64,000 nucleotides of DNA from contig NZ_DAOKYX010000006.1 in assembly GCF_035325945.1 (NCBI RefSeq), positions 62,001-126,000 on the forward strand, read 5' to 3'. Under the pieces are notes generated by a model, which was given only the letters and a program-made list of their open reading frames with translations, did not search any database and had not been told where the DNA came from. Made by a program: the position numbers and the translations under genes. The stretch is from Parvibaculum sp035325945 (GTDB taxonomy: Bacteria > Pseudomonadota > Alphaproteobacteria > Parvibaculales > Parvibaculaceae). Positions 34,902 to 43,994 of the stretch are shown piece by piece (the stretch's first letter is position 1; each line of letters begins with the position of its first letter).

Positions 34902-35999
34902 CTACTTCAGCAGCACATTGGCGATTTCGCGAAGCTGCGTGCGGGCGCGCAGCAGGTAGAAGCCCTGCGCGGCGAGATGGCTCGGCGCGAGCTGGCTGTC
35001 GGGCGGACCGTTGACGACGACCCATGGCGAGAGGGCGGCGGCCTCGCGGAAGGTATCGAGCATCTGCGCCCAGTTCTTCTGCAGGCCGCGTTCCTTGATG
35101 ACGGGCGCGAAGTCCTGACCGAGCCCCTTCAGGATCATGTAATAGCCATAGAGCTTGCCCTTGGTGTTGTAGAAAACATCGTCGGCATTGCTGTCGATGA
35201 AATCATGCGAGTGTTCGCGCACTTCCGTGTCGATCACCGCCGATTGCGAGCCGAGGTCGCTCGCGAAACGCTCCAGCGTCGCCATCAGATTGTCGGAGCG
35301 CCGCTCGAAGGGCGCTTCGCCCCGGACGAGGCGCGCATTGTAGCTGAGGAGCGCCCGGCGCGCCTGACGGTATTGCGATTCCGAGCTTGCGCGCGGCGCG
35401 AGCGAGACGGTCGGATTCCAGATCCAGACATCACCCGGATATTGCAGCAACCCCGCCGCCTTCTGGAGATCGGCGTCGGCCTCGCTCGACCCGCGCGAAC
35501 GGCCCACCTGATCCGTCATCTCGAAGGCGAAACGCGCCAGCGCGCTCATGATGCCGGTCTGGAAGTTCGGCATGTTGTCGAGGAGCGCGCCCGGCTGGAA
35601 GAAGGGATCGTTCGCGGTCCAGGAATTCTCGTCGACCTCGCGGTCGATCAGCGCCGCCATCATGGCGACCGCCTGACTGCCGCCTTCGCCGATCGCATTG
35701 GCGCCGGTCGGCGTGAAATCCGGATCGTCGTCGATCCGGTTCACCATCAGCATGCCGATGGGATAGTAGAGAAGGACGACGACGGCGAGCGCGACGAACG
35801 CGCGCTTTGCGATACCCGCCCAGCCCGGCTGATCGAGCCGGGAGAGAAAGCTGTCGCCAGCGCCTTTCGCGCCCGCATCGGCGCCGCCGAACGACAGGCC
35901 CTTGCGATACATCCAGCGGCGGCGCAAACCGTCGCGCAGGCCGTCGAAGGCTTCCCGGCCCCAATCGCGCATACGATCCACATTATCACGGAATGACAT
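34902..35999 (-). CDS. DUF2333 family membrane-anchored protein
   Basis: The 365-residue protein has one membrane helix near residues 65-88 (AKRAFVALAVVVLLYYPIGMLMV), with an Arg-rich cytoplasmic N terminus before it and a large probably periplasmic domain after. The domain contains LIDREVDENSWTANDPFFQPGALLDNMPNFQTGI and YYMILKGLGQDFAPVI, which recall DUF2333. Function is unknown. It sits between trpS and usp on the same strand, and no partner is evident. Confidence 0.8.
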   Translation of the reverse strand: MSFRDNVDRMRDWGREAFDGLRDGLRRRWMYRKGLSFGGADAGAKGAGDSFLSRLDQPGWAGIAKRAFVALAVVVLLYYPIGMLMVNRIDDDPDFTPTGANAIGEGGSQAVAMMAALIDREVDENSWTANDPFFQPGALLDNMPNFQTGIMSALARFAFEMTDQVGRSRGSSEADADLQKAAGLLQYPGDVWIWNPTVSLAPRASSESQYRQARRALLSYNARLVRGEAPFERRSDNLMATLERFASDLGSQSAVIDTEVREHSHDFIDSNADDVFYNTKGKLYGYYMILKGLGQDFAPVIKERGLQKNWAQMLDTFREAAALSPWVVVNGPPDSQLAPSHLAAQGFYLLRARTQLREIANVLLK

Positions 36000-36109
36000 G
36001 GCCGCCTCGCAAGGGCATGGGTGACAGGCTCCTGACGCTCATCGCTTCCCGAGCGGCAGAGATGGGCATTCGATCCGTGCGATCAAGCCCGCGATTTCGT
36101 CCGCACGCC

Positions 36110-37153
36110 TCAAATGAAGCCGACGATCTCGCGCACGCGCCTGTAGATCGGATCGGCGATGGCATGCGCCCGCTCCGCGCCGCTCGCCAGCACCTCGTCA
36201 ATATAGCTCCGATCCTGATCGAGCATGCGCTTCATTTCGCCGGTAATGGGCGAAAGTTTCGCGACGGCGAGATCGGCGAGCGCGGGCTTGAAGATGCTGA
36301 ACTGCTTGCCGCCGAATTCGGCGAGCACGTCGTTCTTGCTCCGTCCCGAGAGCGCCGCATAGATGCCGACGAGATTGTCGGCCCCCGGACGGCCCGCGAG
36401 CCCCTCTTCCGTCTCCGGCAGCGGCTCGGGATCGGTCTGGGCCTTGCGGATCTTGAGCGCGATATCGTCGGCCGTATCCTTCAGGGTGATGCGCGAATAA
36501 TCCGAAGGGTCGGATTTCGACATCTTCTTCGTGCCGTCGCGCAGCGACATGACGCGCGTGGCCGGGCCCATGATGAGGGGCTCGGGCAGGGGGAAGAAGT
36601 CCGTGCCGCCCGTCTCCGCGAAGTCGTTGTTGAACTTCTGCGCGACGTCGCGAGCAAGTTCCAGATGCTGCTTCTGATCCTCGCCGACCGGCACATGGGT
36701 CGCGCGATAAACCAGAATGTCGGCTGCCATCAGCACCGGATAGGCGTAGAGTCCGACGGATGCCTTCTCCCGGTCCTTGCCGGCCTTGTCCTTGAACTGG
36801 GTCATGCGGTTGAGCCAGCCGATGCGGGCGACGCAATTCAGAACCCAGGCAAGCTCGGCATGGGCCGGAACCTTGGACTGGTTGAATATGATGTGGCGCT
36901 TCGGGTCGATGCCGGCGGCAATGTAGGCGGCGGCGACTTCGCGCGTATTCGCGGCGAGTTCCCTCGGGTCCTGCCAGACGGTGATCGCATGCATGTCGAC
37001 CACGCAATAGATGCACTCATGCGTATCCTGGAGGCCGACGAAATTGCGGATGGCTCCGAGATAGTTCCCGAGATGCAGGTTCCCGGTGGGCTGAACGCCC
37101 GAAAAAACGCGGTTTGTCGGCTGGTCCATTGCGAAATCCGTCACTTTTGGCAT
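36110..37153 (-). CDS. trpS: Tryptophanyl-tRNA synthetase
   Basis: The 347-residue class I enzyme has the HIGH-type motif in RVFSGVQPTGNLHLGNYLGA, VVDMHAITVWQDP, the tryptophan pocket YPVLMAADILVYRATHVPVGEDQKQH and the KMSKS motif KKMSKSDPSD. I chose the ATG at 37153; an ATG at 37129 is also possible, and the longer frame to 37267 is unlikely. It is the usual neighbour of murJ in rhizobia, but here katA lies between them on the opposite strand. Confidence 0.95.
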   Translation of the reverse strand: MPKVTDFAMDQPTNRVFSGVQPTGNLHLGNYLGAIRNFVGLQDTHECIYCVVDMHAITVWQDPRELAANTREVAAAYIAAGIDPKRHIIFNQSKVPAHAELAWVLNCVARIGWLNRMTQFKDKAGKDREKASVGLYAYPVLMAADILVYRATHVPVGEDQKQHLELARDVAQKFNNDFAETGGTDFFPLPEPLIMGPATRVMSLRDGTKKMSKSDPSDYSRITLKDTADDIALKIRKAQTDPEPLPETEEGLAGRPGADNLVGIYAALSGRSKNDVLAEFGGKQFSIFKPALADLAVAKLSPITGEMKRMLDQDRSYIDEVLASGAERAHAIADPIYRRVREIVGFI

Positions 37154-37267
37154 GGCGCTGAAGCGCGCATGGGTTATGCGGCGGCGCGTCCGCATTGGCA
37201 ATCCCCCGGGGCAATCCCCAGAGCGGAACGGTGCGATTTCCCGCAAGGCCATGGATTGCCACCGCAT

Positions 37268-37284
37268 TTAAGAATGATTCTAAA
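37268..37284. promoter_or_regulatory. Irr-like box (ICE motif) upstream of the katA promoter
   Basis: TTAAGAATGATTCTAAA matches the iron-control element pattern TTTRGAA-N3-TTCYAAA at all but one position. It ends 5 bases before the -35 hexamer and is centred near -48, as at the rubrerythrin promoter. Confidence 0.55.
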
Positions 37285-37289
37285 TTAGG

Positions 37290-37318
37290 TTGACAGCGGG
37301 GATGGGGGTTCCTACCTT
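37290..37318 (+). promoter_or_regulatory. Predicted katA sigma70-type promoter
   Basis: Consensus TTGACA (37290-37295), 17-base spacer, TACCTT (37313-37318). The transcript would begin about 20 bases before the katA ATG, just ahead of the ribosome site AAGGAGG. Confidence 0.65.
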
Positions 37319-37331
37319 ATAGTAATTCTAA
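37317..37331. promoter_or_regulatory. PerR/Fur-like 7-1-7 repeat over the katA start site
   Basis: TTATAGTAATTCTAA differs from the PerR-box pattern TTATAATNATTATAA at two positions, and its right half (ATTCTAA) repeats the half-site of the upstream box. It overlaps the -10 and likely +1, where binding would block transcription. Confidence 0.45.
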
Positions 37332-37345
37332 ACAAGGAGGACGCC

Positions 37346-38800
37346 ATGAGCGACCAGCAGGGCAAACCGGCGCGGCTGACGACATCCGCAGGCATTCCCG
37401 TTCCCGACAACCAGAATGCGCTGACGGCAGGCCCCAGAGGGCCGCTCCTCGTGCAGGACTGGCAGCTTTTCGAAAAGCACGCCCATTTCAACCGCGAGCG
37501 CATTCCCGAGCGCGTCGTTCATGCCAAGGGCTCGGCGGCCTTCGGCACCTTCCGCGTGACCAGGGACATCACGAAATACACCAAGGCGAGCATCTTCTCG
37601 GCCGTGGGCAAGGAGACGCCCATGTTCCTGCGTTTCTCGACGGTGGCGGGCGAGCGCGGCGCGGCGGATGCCGAGCGCGACGTGCGCGGCTTCGCGCTCA
37701 AGTTCTATACGGATGAAGGCAACTGGGATCTGGTCGGCAACAACACGCCGGTCTTCTTCGTGCGCGATCCTTACAAATTCTCCGACTTCATCCGTACGCA
37801 GAAGCGCGACCCGCGCACCAACATGCGCAATCCGACCGCGATGTGGGATTTCTGGTCACTGAGCCCTGAAAGCCTGCACCAGGTGACGATCCTCTTTTCC
37901 GATCGCGGCATTCCCAAAACGCTGCGCCACATGCATGGCTTCGGCTCGCATACCTACAGCTTCATCAATGCGAAGAACGAGCGGCACTGGGTGAAGTTCC
38001 ACTTCAAGACCATGCAGGGCATCGAGAACCTCACCGACGCGGAAGCGGCGAAGCTCATCGGCGATGATCGCGAGAGCCATCAGCGCGACCTCTACGAGGC
38101 GATCGAGCGCGGCGACCATCCGAAGTGGCGCGTCTGTGTGCAGGTCATGACCGAAGCTCAGGCGGAGAAGACACCCTACAATCCCTTCGACCTGACGAAA
38201 GTCTGGCCGCACAAGGATTTTCCGCTCATCGAAGTCGGCGAGATGGAGCTCAACCGCAATCCGGACAACTACCATGCGGAAGTCGAGCAATCGACATTCT
38301 CGCCCGCCAATGTCGTGCCCGGCATCGGCCACAGCCCGGACAAGATGCTGCAATTCCGCATCTTCTCCTATGCGGATGCGCATCGCTACCGCGTCGGCGT
38401 CAATGCCGATGCGCTGCCGGTCAACCGTCCGCGCTGCCCCGTGCATACCTATCACCGCGACGGGGCGATGCGCTTCGACGGCAATTTTGGCGGCGCCGTG
38501 AATTACGAGCCGAACTCCTTCGGCGGACCGAAGGAAGACCCGAGCGTCAAGGAGCCGCCGCTCAAGATTACCGGCGATGCCGACCGATACGATCACCGCG
38601 AGGGCAATGACGACTATACACAGGCGGGCGATCTCTTCCGCCTGATGAGCGACAAGCAGCGCGACGCGCTGATGACGTCGATCGCGGGCGCGATGGCGAG
38701 CGTGCCGGAAGAAATCCAGCGCCGCCAGATGGGCCATTTCGCGAAGGCCGATCCCGCCTATGGCGCGGGCGTGGCGAAAAGGCTCGGCCTGAAGATCTGA
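37346..38800 (+). CDS. katA: Monofunctional haem catalase, small-subunit clade
   Basis: The 484-residue enzyme decomposes hydrogen peroxide. Visible are the active-site segment FNRERIPERVVHAKGSAAFG with the catalytic His, the Asn in GNNTPVFFVRDP, and the proximal haem ligand Tyr in RIFSYADAHRYRVG. The length matches clade 3 catalases. AAGGAGG precedes the ATG. It is monocistronic, opposite in strand to its housekeeping neighbours trpS and murJ, and has a well-formed promoter with two Fur-family-like boxes. Confidence 0.97.
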   Translation: MSDQQGKPARLTTSAGIPVPDNQNALTAGPRGPLLVQDWQLFEKHAHFNRERIPERVVHAKGSAAFGTFRVTRDITKYTKASIFSAVGKETPMFLRFSTVAGERGAADAERDVRGFALKFYTDEGNWDLVGNNTPVFFVRDPYKFSDFIRTQKRDPRTNMRNPTAMWDFWSLSPESLHQVTILFSDRGIPKTLRHMHGFGSHTYSFINAKNERHWVKFHFKTMQGIENLTDAEAAKLIGDDRESHQRDLYEAIERGDHPKWRVCVQVMTEAQAEKTPYNPFDLTKVWPHKDFPLIEVGEMELNRNPDNYHAEVEQSTFSPANVVPGIGHSPDKMLQFRIFSYADAHRYRVGVNADALPVNRPRCPVHTYHRDGAMRFDGNFGGAVNYEPNSFGGPKEDPSVKEPPLKITGDADRYDHREGNDDYTQAGDLFRLMSDKQRDALMTSIAGAMASVPEEIQRRQMGHFAKADPAYGAGVAKRLGLKI

Positions 38801-38902
38801 TCGCGAGTCCGGCGCGGACGGGGTCTCCTTCCTCCGCTCCGCGCCACCCCAGCGGCTCCGGCGAGGGACATGGCCGGGGCCGCAATCTTTTCCGCCGCCC
38901 GT

Positions 38903-40444
38903 TCAGCCGCGCCGCAGCGGGCGGACGATGTCGGCATAGCGCGCCGCGCCAGTGAGCTGGCAGAAGATCGCGTAGGCGGCGATACCTCCGACGACGAGCG
39001 CGCCCAGAACCGAAACGCTGGCGAGGAAGTGCAGATCGAACCAGGGCGCGAGCGCACGCGAGCCCGCATAGAGCACGCCGCCCATGCCCGCCGATGCGAG
39101 AAGCGTCAGCGGCAGGCGCTGCAGAAGCTGCGTGTCCGGCACGAAATGGCCGTGCTTCCAGAGCCTCAGGCCGAGCTGGGCGGTGTTGGTCCAGGCGGCG
39201 ATGGTCGTTCCCGCCGCGATGCCCGCAAAGGCGAAGAACTGGAAGAGGATGAAGCTCGAGACGATGTTGACCGCGATGGAGACGGCGGCGAAACGCAGCG
39301 GCGTCTTCGTATCCTCGCGCGCGAAGAAGGCGGGCGAGAAGACCTTGTTGAGCACGAAGGCGGGAAGGCCGACAGCATAGATCAGCAGGGCGAGAGATGT
39401 CGCATGGGTGTCGGCGCGGGTGAAATGGCCGCGCTCGAAAAGCACCTTGATGATGTCGAAGGGAATGACCGCGAGCGCCACCGCCGCAGGCACGGTGAGC
39501 AGCATCGCATATTCGATGGCGCGGTTCTGGCTTCTGTGCGCGCCGTCATCGTCGCCCGCGCGCAGCCGCCGCGACAGATCGGGCAGCAGCACCACGCCGA
39601 TGGCGATGCCGATGATGCCGAGCGGGAACTGATAGATGCGGTCGGCGTAATAGAGCCAGGAAACGGCGCCCGCCTGGAGCGAGGCGATCATGGTGCCGAT
39701 GGTGAGATTGAGCTGGCCGATGCCGCCCGAGATGAGCCCCGGCACGCCGAGGGAGAGAAGCCGCTTCACCTCGGGCGTAAGGCGCGGACGGCGCAACCTC
39801 AGCGACATGCCCGCCCGGTGGCAGGAGATCGCGAGCCAGACGAACTGGATGACGCCCGCCACCATGACGCCCCAGGAAAGCGCGAGGCCGGGATTTTCCG
39901 ACAAGGGCACCACCAGCAGAAGCGCCCCGATCATCGTCACATTGAGCATGACGGGCGCGGCGGCCCCTGCGAAGAACCTGCCCAGCGAATTGAGAACCGC
40001 CGTCTGCACGGCCGTCAGCGAGATGAAGAGAAGATAGGGAAAGCACACCCGCGTGAACTGCACCGCCCATGCCTGCTTCTGCGGATCGTCGCCGAAGCCC
40101 GGCGCGAAAAGCCACATGAGCCAGGGCATGGCGATCTCGAAGGCGATGGTGAGGATAAGAAGCGCGGCGAGGAGCACCGCCGTCGCATCCTCCGCGAAGC
40201 GGCGGGCAGACGCCTCGCCCTCGCCTTCGAGGCGCTTGGCGAAGAGCGGCACGAAAGCCGAGTTGAACGCACCTTCCGCGAAGATCGAGCGGAACATGTT
40301 GGGAAAGCGGAAGGCGACGATGAAGGCATCGGCGATCGGCCCGGTGCCGATGGCGGCGGCGACCATCATGTCGCGCACGAAGCCGAGCACGCGGGAGAGG
40401 AACGTCGTGCCGCCGACAGTGGCGGCTGAGCGGAAGAGATTCAT
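38903..40444 (-). CDS. murJ: Lipid II flippase MurJ (MviN)
   Basis: The 513-residue inner-membrane protein has about 14 hydrophobic segments and the MVF-family start AATVGGTTFLSRVLGFVRDMMVAAAIG with FRFPNMFRSIFAEGAFNSAFVPLF. It exports the peptidoglycan precursor lipid II to the periplasm. It starts 22 bases after the glnD stop, so the two are likely cotranscribed, as is common in alphaproteobacteria. It converges with katA, about 100 bases apart. Confidence 0.96.
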   Translation of the reverse strand: MNLFRSAATVGGTTFLSRVLGFVRDMMVAAAIGTGPIADAFIVAFRFPNMFRSIFAEGAFNSAFVPLFAKRLEGEGEASARRFAEDATAVLLAALLILTIAFEIAMPWLMWLFAPGFGDDPQKQAWAVQFTRVCFPYLLFISLTAVQTAVLNSLGRFFAGAAAPVMLNVTMIGALLLVVPLSENPGLALSWGVMVAGVIQFVWLAISCHRAGMSLRLRRPRLTPEVKRLLSLGVPGLISGGIGQLNLTIGTMIASLQAGAVSWLYYADRIYQFPLGIIGIAIGVVLLPDLSRRLRAGDDDGAHRSQNRAIEYAMLLTVPAAVALAVIPFDIIKVLFERGHFTRADTHATSLALLIYAVGLPAFVLNKVFSPAFFAREDTKTPLRFAAVSIAVNIVSSFILFQFFAFAGIAAGTTIAAWTNTAQLGLRLWKHGHFVPDTQLLQRLPLTLLASAGMGGVLYAGSRALAPWFDLHFLASVSVLGALVVGGIAAYAIFCQLTGAARYADIVRPLRRG

Positions 40445-40466
40445 CGAGAGGAGCGCCCCATCCGTT

Positions 40467-43301
40467 TCATACGGCCGCGGCCTTCGTATCGCGGCGGCGC
40501 GCGCCGGCGGGCCGCGCCCTGTTGACGGGATCGGCCAGCGCGTCGAGGAGATGGCGCTCGATCGCCTTCTCCTTGTTGGCGTTCGTCACCTTTTGGCCGA
40601 TCACATCCTTCACATAGAAAACGTCCACCGCGCGCTCGCCATAGGTCGCGACATGAGCAGACGCGATGGTAAGCCCGAGATGGAAGAGCGCCCTGGTGAG
40701 CGCGTGGAGAAGGCCCGGCCGGTCGAGCCCGTTCACCTCGATGACGGTGTAGACGTCGGAGGCGTTGTTGTCGATATAGACCTGCGGGGCGACCTGGAAG
40801 GCTTCGGCCCGGCTCTCGCCCTTGAAACGCTGGGCGATGAGGTCGGGCGGCAGCACCTCGCCCGCAAGCACCTTGCGGATCGTCGCCTCGAGGCGCTGCA
40901 CGCGGCGCTCCTCGGCGATCGCGCCGCCGTGCTGATCCTGCACCCAGAGCGTATCGAGCGCCATGCCGTCTCGCGTGGTGAAGATCTTGGCATCGACGAT
41001 GTTCATGCCGAGGATGGCGCAGGCGCCGGCGAAGCGCGAGAAGAGGCCAGGATGGTCCTCGGCATAGAGCGTGAGTTCGGTCACGTCGCGCGTCGGCTCG
41101 GAGAAGGCGGCGACGGTGAGCGCGTCCTTCGCGCCAGCGATGAGGCGGGCGTGGCGCTCCTGCACATCCGTATCGAAGGAGAGCCAGTAGGCCTCTGTGT
41201 GACGCGCGACATAGGCGTTCCATTCCTGCCGCGGCCAGTCCGACAGGCGTTTTTCAAGCGCGGCCTTCGCCTCGACGATGCGGTCGGCGCGATTGAGCTG
41301 GGCGTCACCACCCTGGAGAACGGCCAGCGTCTCGAAATAAAGCTCGCGCAGAAGCTGGGCCTTCCAGCCGTTCCAGACACCGGGACCGACCGCCTTGATA
41401 TCCACGACCGTCAGTATAAAGAGCAATTTCAGCCGCTCCGGGCTCTGCACGATATTGGCGAAATCGCGCACCGTGCGCGTATCCGAAATATCGCGCTTCT
41501 GCGCCACGTCGCTCATCACGAGATGGTTCCTGACGAGCCAGGCGACGGTTTCCGTTTCGCTGGGGCTCATGCCGAGGCGCGGGCAGAGATGCTCGGCGAT
41601 GCGCTCGCCCGCATGCGAGTGATCCTCCTCGCGGCCCTTGGCGATGTCGTGCAGGAAGACCGCGAGATAGAGAACGGCCCGGTTCTTGATCGAGGCCATG
41701 AGTTCGGTCGCCAGCGGATGATCGCCGGGCTCGGTGCACTTTTCGGTTTCGGAGAGGATGCCGATCGCGCGCAGGAGATGTTCGTCGGCCGTGTAGTGGT
41801 GATACATGTTGAACTGCATCAGCGCGACGATGCGGCCGAAATCGGGCACGAAACGGCCGAGAACGCCTGCCTCGTTCATCATGCGGAGCGTGCGCTCCGG
41901 GTCCTTGCGCGAGGTGAGGATCTCGAAGAAGAGCCGGTTCGCTTCAGTGTCGGCGCGAAGCTCGGCGCCGATATATTTGAGCGAGCGGGTGACGAGCCTG
42001 AGCGCATCGGGATGGATTTCCAGAAGGTGCTGGTCAGCGAGGTGGAAGATGCGGATGAGATTGACCGGGTCCTGTTCGACGAGCTTGTCGTTCTCGAAGG
42101 CTAGGCGGCCGCCTTCGATCCTGAAGCCCTTGGTCATTTTCTTCTTGCGGCGCAGCGCCTGCATGAAACGGCCGATGCCGGGCTTCTTCTTCTTTTCCTG
42201 TTCCTCGAGCGCGGCGCAAAAGATGCGCGTGAGATCGCCCACATCCTTGGCGATCAGGAAATAGTGCTTCATGAAGCGCTCGACCGCCTTCAGCCCGCGA
42301 TGGCCCTGATAGCCCAGCCGGTCGGCCATTTCGGTCTGGAGATCGAAGGTGATGCGATCGACGGCGCGGCCGGTCAGGAAGTGCAATTCGCAGCGCACCG
42401 CCCAGAGGAAATCCTCCGCCTTGCGGAAGGTCGCGAATTCCGTTCGCGTGAAAACGCCCGCCGCGACGAGATCGGAAGGCTGCTTCACGCGGTAGAGATA
42501 CTTGCCGATCCAGAAGAGCGTGTTGAGATCGCGCAGGCCGCCCTTGCCGTCCTTCACATTCGGCTCGACGAGATAGCGGCTTTCGCCGGCCCGCGCGTGG
42601 CGCTCGTCGCGTTCGGCGAGCTTCGCCTCGACGAATTCGTTGCCCGTGCCCTTCACCACCTCGGCGTCGAAGCGCTTTTCAAGCTCGTCGAAAAGCGACT
42701 TGTCGCCGATGAGATAGCGCGCCTCGAGAAGCGCCGTGCGGATGGTGAAATCCTCCCGCGCGAGCCGCACGCAATCATTGACCGAGCGGGTGGAGTGGCC
42801 GACCTTGTGGCCGAGATCCCAGAGCACGTAGAGCATGTATTCGACCACGCTCTCGCCCCAGGGGGTCTGCTTGTAGGGCAGCAGGAAGAGCAGGTCGATG
42901 TCGGAGCCCGGCGCCAGCGTGCCGCGCCCATAGCCGCCGACGGCGGCAACGCAGAGCCCCTCCGCCGTGCTCGGATTGGAAACGCGATAGACATAGCGCG
43001 TCGTGAAGGCGTAGAGCGCGCGGATGATCGTGTCCTGAAGATAGGAGAGGTTCTGGGCGCAGATGCGGCCGCGATGGGCGCCCTGCTCCAGCCTCTCGCG
43101 CGCCTTGGCCCGGCCCGCCGCCAGCGTGCGCTTCAGCACCTCGACCAGCGCGCGCTTCATGGCATCGCCGTCGCCCTCATGGCGCGCGGCGACGGCATCG
43201 AGTTCCGAACGCAGCCGGTCCGGATCGACGATTTCAAGGAGGCTCGGCAACATGCGGGCCATTGCGCCGTTTCCCAGATGGAGCCGGGAGGGACCCGGCA
43301 T
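40467..43301 (-). CDS. glnD: PII uridylyltransferase/uridylyl-removing enzyme GlnD
   Basis: The 944-residue bifunctional nitrogen sensor modifies PII according to glutamine. Order: nucleotidyltransferase (VGGYGRGTLAPGSDIDLLFLL) with the GlnD helper domain (YLVEPNVKDGKGGLRDLNTLFWIGKY); the HD hydrolase (LYLAVFLHDIAKGREEDHSHAG); two C-terminal ACT domains (ELTLYAEDHPGLFSRFAGACA and IEVNGLDRPGLLHALTRAL) that bind glutamine. In-frame ATGs at 43262 and 43253 are alternative starts. It precedes murJ. Confidence 0.96.
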   Translation of the reverse strand: MPGPSRLHLGNGAMARMLPSLLEIVDPDRLRSELDAVAARHEGDGDAMKRALVEVLKRTLAAGRAKARERLEQGAHRGRICAQNLSYLQDTIIRALYAFTTRYVYRVSNPSTAEGLCVAAVGGYGRGTLAPGSDIDLLFLLPYKQTPWGESVVEYMLYVLWDLGHKVGHSTRSVNDCVRLAREDFTIRTALLEARYLIGDKSLFDELEKRFDAEVVKGTGNEFVEAKLAERDERHARAGESRYLVEPNVKDGKGGLRDLNTLFWIGKYLYRVKQPSDLVAAGVFTRTEFATFRKAEDFLWAVRCELHFLTGRAVDRITFDLQTEMADRLGYQGHRGLKAVERFMKHYFLIAKDVGDLTRIFCAALEEQEKKKKPGIGRFMQALRRKKKMTKGFRIEGGRLAFENDKLVEQDPVNLIRIFHLADQHLLEIHPDALRLVTRSLKYIGAELRADTEANRLFFEILTSRKDPERTLRMMNEAGVLGRFVPDFGRIVALMQFNMYHHYTADEHLLRAIGILSETEKCTEPGDHPLATELMASIKNRAVLYLAVFLHDIAKGREEDHSHAGERIAEHLCPRLGMSPSETETVAWLVRNHLVMSDVAQKRDISDTRTVRDFANIVQSPERLKLLFILTVVDIKAVGPGVWNGWKAQLLRELYFETLAVLQGGDAQLNRADRIVEAKAALEKRLSDWPRQEWNAYVARHTEAYWLSFDTDVQERHARLIAGAKDALTVAAFSEPTRDVTELTLYAEDHPGLFSRFAGACAILGMNIVDAKIFTTRDGMALDTLWVQDQHGGAIAEERRVQRLEATIRKVLAGEVLPPDLIAQRFKGESRAEAFQVAPQVYIDNNASDVYTVIEVNGLDRPGLLHALTRALFHLGLTIASAHVATYGERAVDVFYVKDVIGQKVTNANKEKAIERHLLDALADPVNRARPAGARRRDTKAAAV

Positions 43302-43615
43302 CGCGCCCCCGAAGCGCAGGGAGCGGGCGCATCATAACGCGCCACCTCCAATATAGTGTTGATCGGCGGGGAAATTCGACATTTCCGGGCGAGGCGGCGC
43401 GGCGCATGGCCGGTTCATTGCGGCGATTTCATGCAATTCCATGTTGTTGCCGCATTTTGGCCCGCTTCCCGCCGGGGCCGGTTCCAATCTCGAAAGGCAC
43501 GGGCGATCCCGCGTGGCCTTTCCTTCCGCCTCCGCGCTCGCCCGTGCCGTGCCGGCCGCTCTGGCCGAGTGGTCTGGCCGGGCAAACGAATACGGGACTG
43601 GGGAAGGAGGTCATC
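43302..43615. other. Intergenic region between glnD and a small secreted-protein gene
   Basis: There are 314 bases without a convincing gene. It should hold the glnD promoter (minus) and that of the secreted protein (plus). A small hairpin, GGAAAT/ATTTCC, lies near 43371-43386. The last 15 bases carry GGAAGGAGG, the ribosome site of the next gene. No clear -35/-10 pair was recognised. Confidence 0.4.
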
Positions 43616-43924
43616 ATGAAGAAGCTCCATGTTTCAGCGGCGCTCATCGCGGCATCCTTGAGCATTTCCGCGCTGCCCGCTGTGGCCGCGAACAACGCGC
43701 CCTCGCCGGACGACGCAAAGGCGCTTTGCGGCCGGCTCACCAGCCAGTTCGACTTTCTCATGCCCTTCAAGGAGGGGCTGCCCTACTGGAAGAAGGCGAG
43801 CGAGGAATTCCATACGGGCCGGCAGGAATGCGCCGCAGGCAAGTCGGTCGCCGGCGCGGAGGCCATGCAGTCGGCGATTTCCGACATGTATGTGAAACCC
43901 GACGCGCTTCCCCATACGCTCTGA
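43616..43924 (+). CDS. Small secreted protein of unknown function
   Basis: The 102-residue protein has a strong signal peptide (MKKLHVSAALIAASLSISALPAVAANN), leaving about 78 mature residues with two cysteines (CGRL...ECAAG) that could pair. The mature part is rich in charged and aromatic residues (FDFLMPFKEGLPYWKKASEEFH). I do not recognise a family. GGAAGGAGG sits 5 bases before the ATG at 43616; a longer open frame upstream lacks such a site. It stands alone between glnD and a methyltransferase gene. Confidence 0.75.
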   Translation: MKKLHVSAALIAASLSISALPAVAANNAPSPDDAKALCGRLTSQFDFLMPFKEGLPYWKKASEEFHTGRQECAAGKSVAGAEAMQSAISDMYVKPDALPHTL

Positions 43925-43994
43925 GCCCTTCCGGCCGGCACGGGATGCGGGCTGGCGGCGGCGCGCCTTCACGTTTCTTGACAAGCGGGAGCCA

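Noticed and set aside
38870..40429. 519-codon open frame on the plus strand
   Set aside because: It is antisense to murJ; the strongly charged sequence mirrors hydrophobic codons and has no domain.
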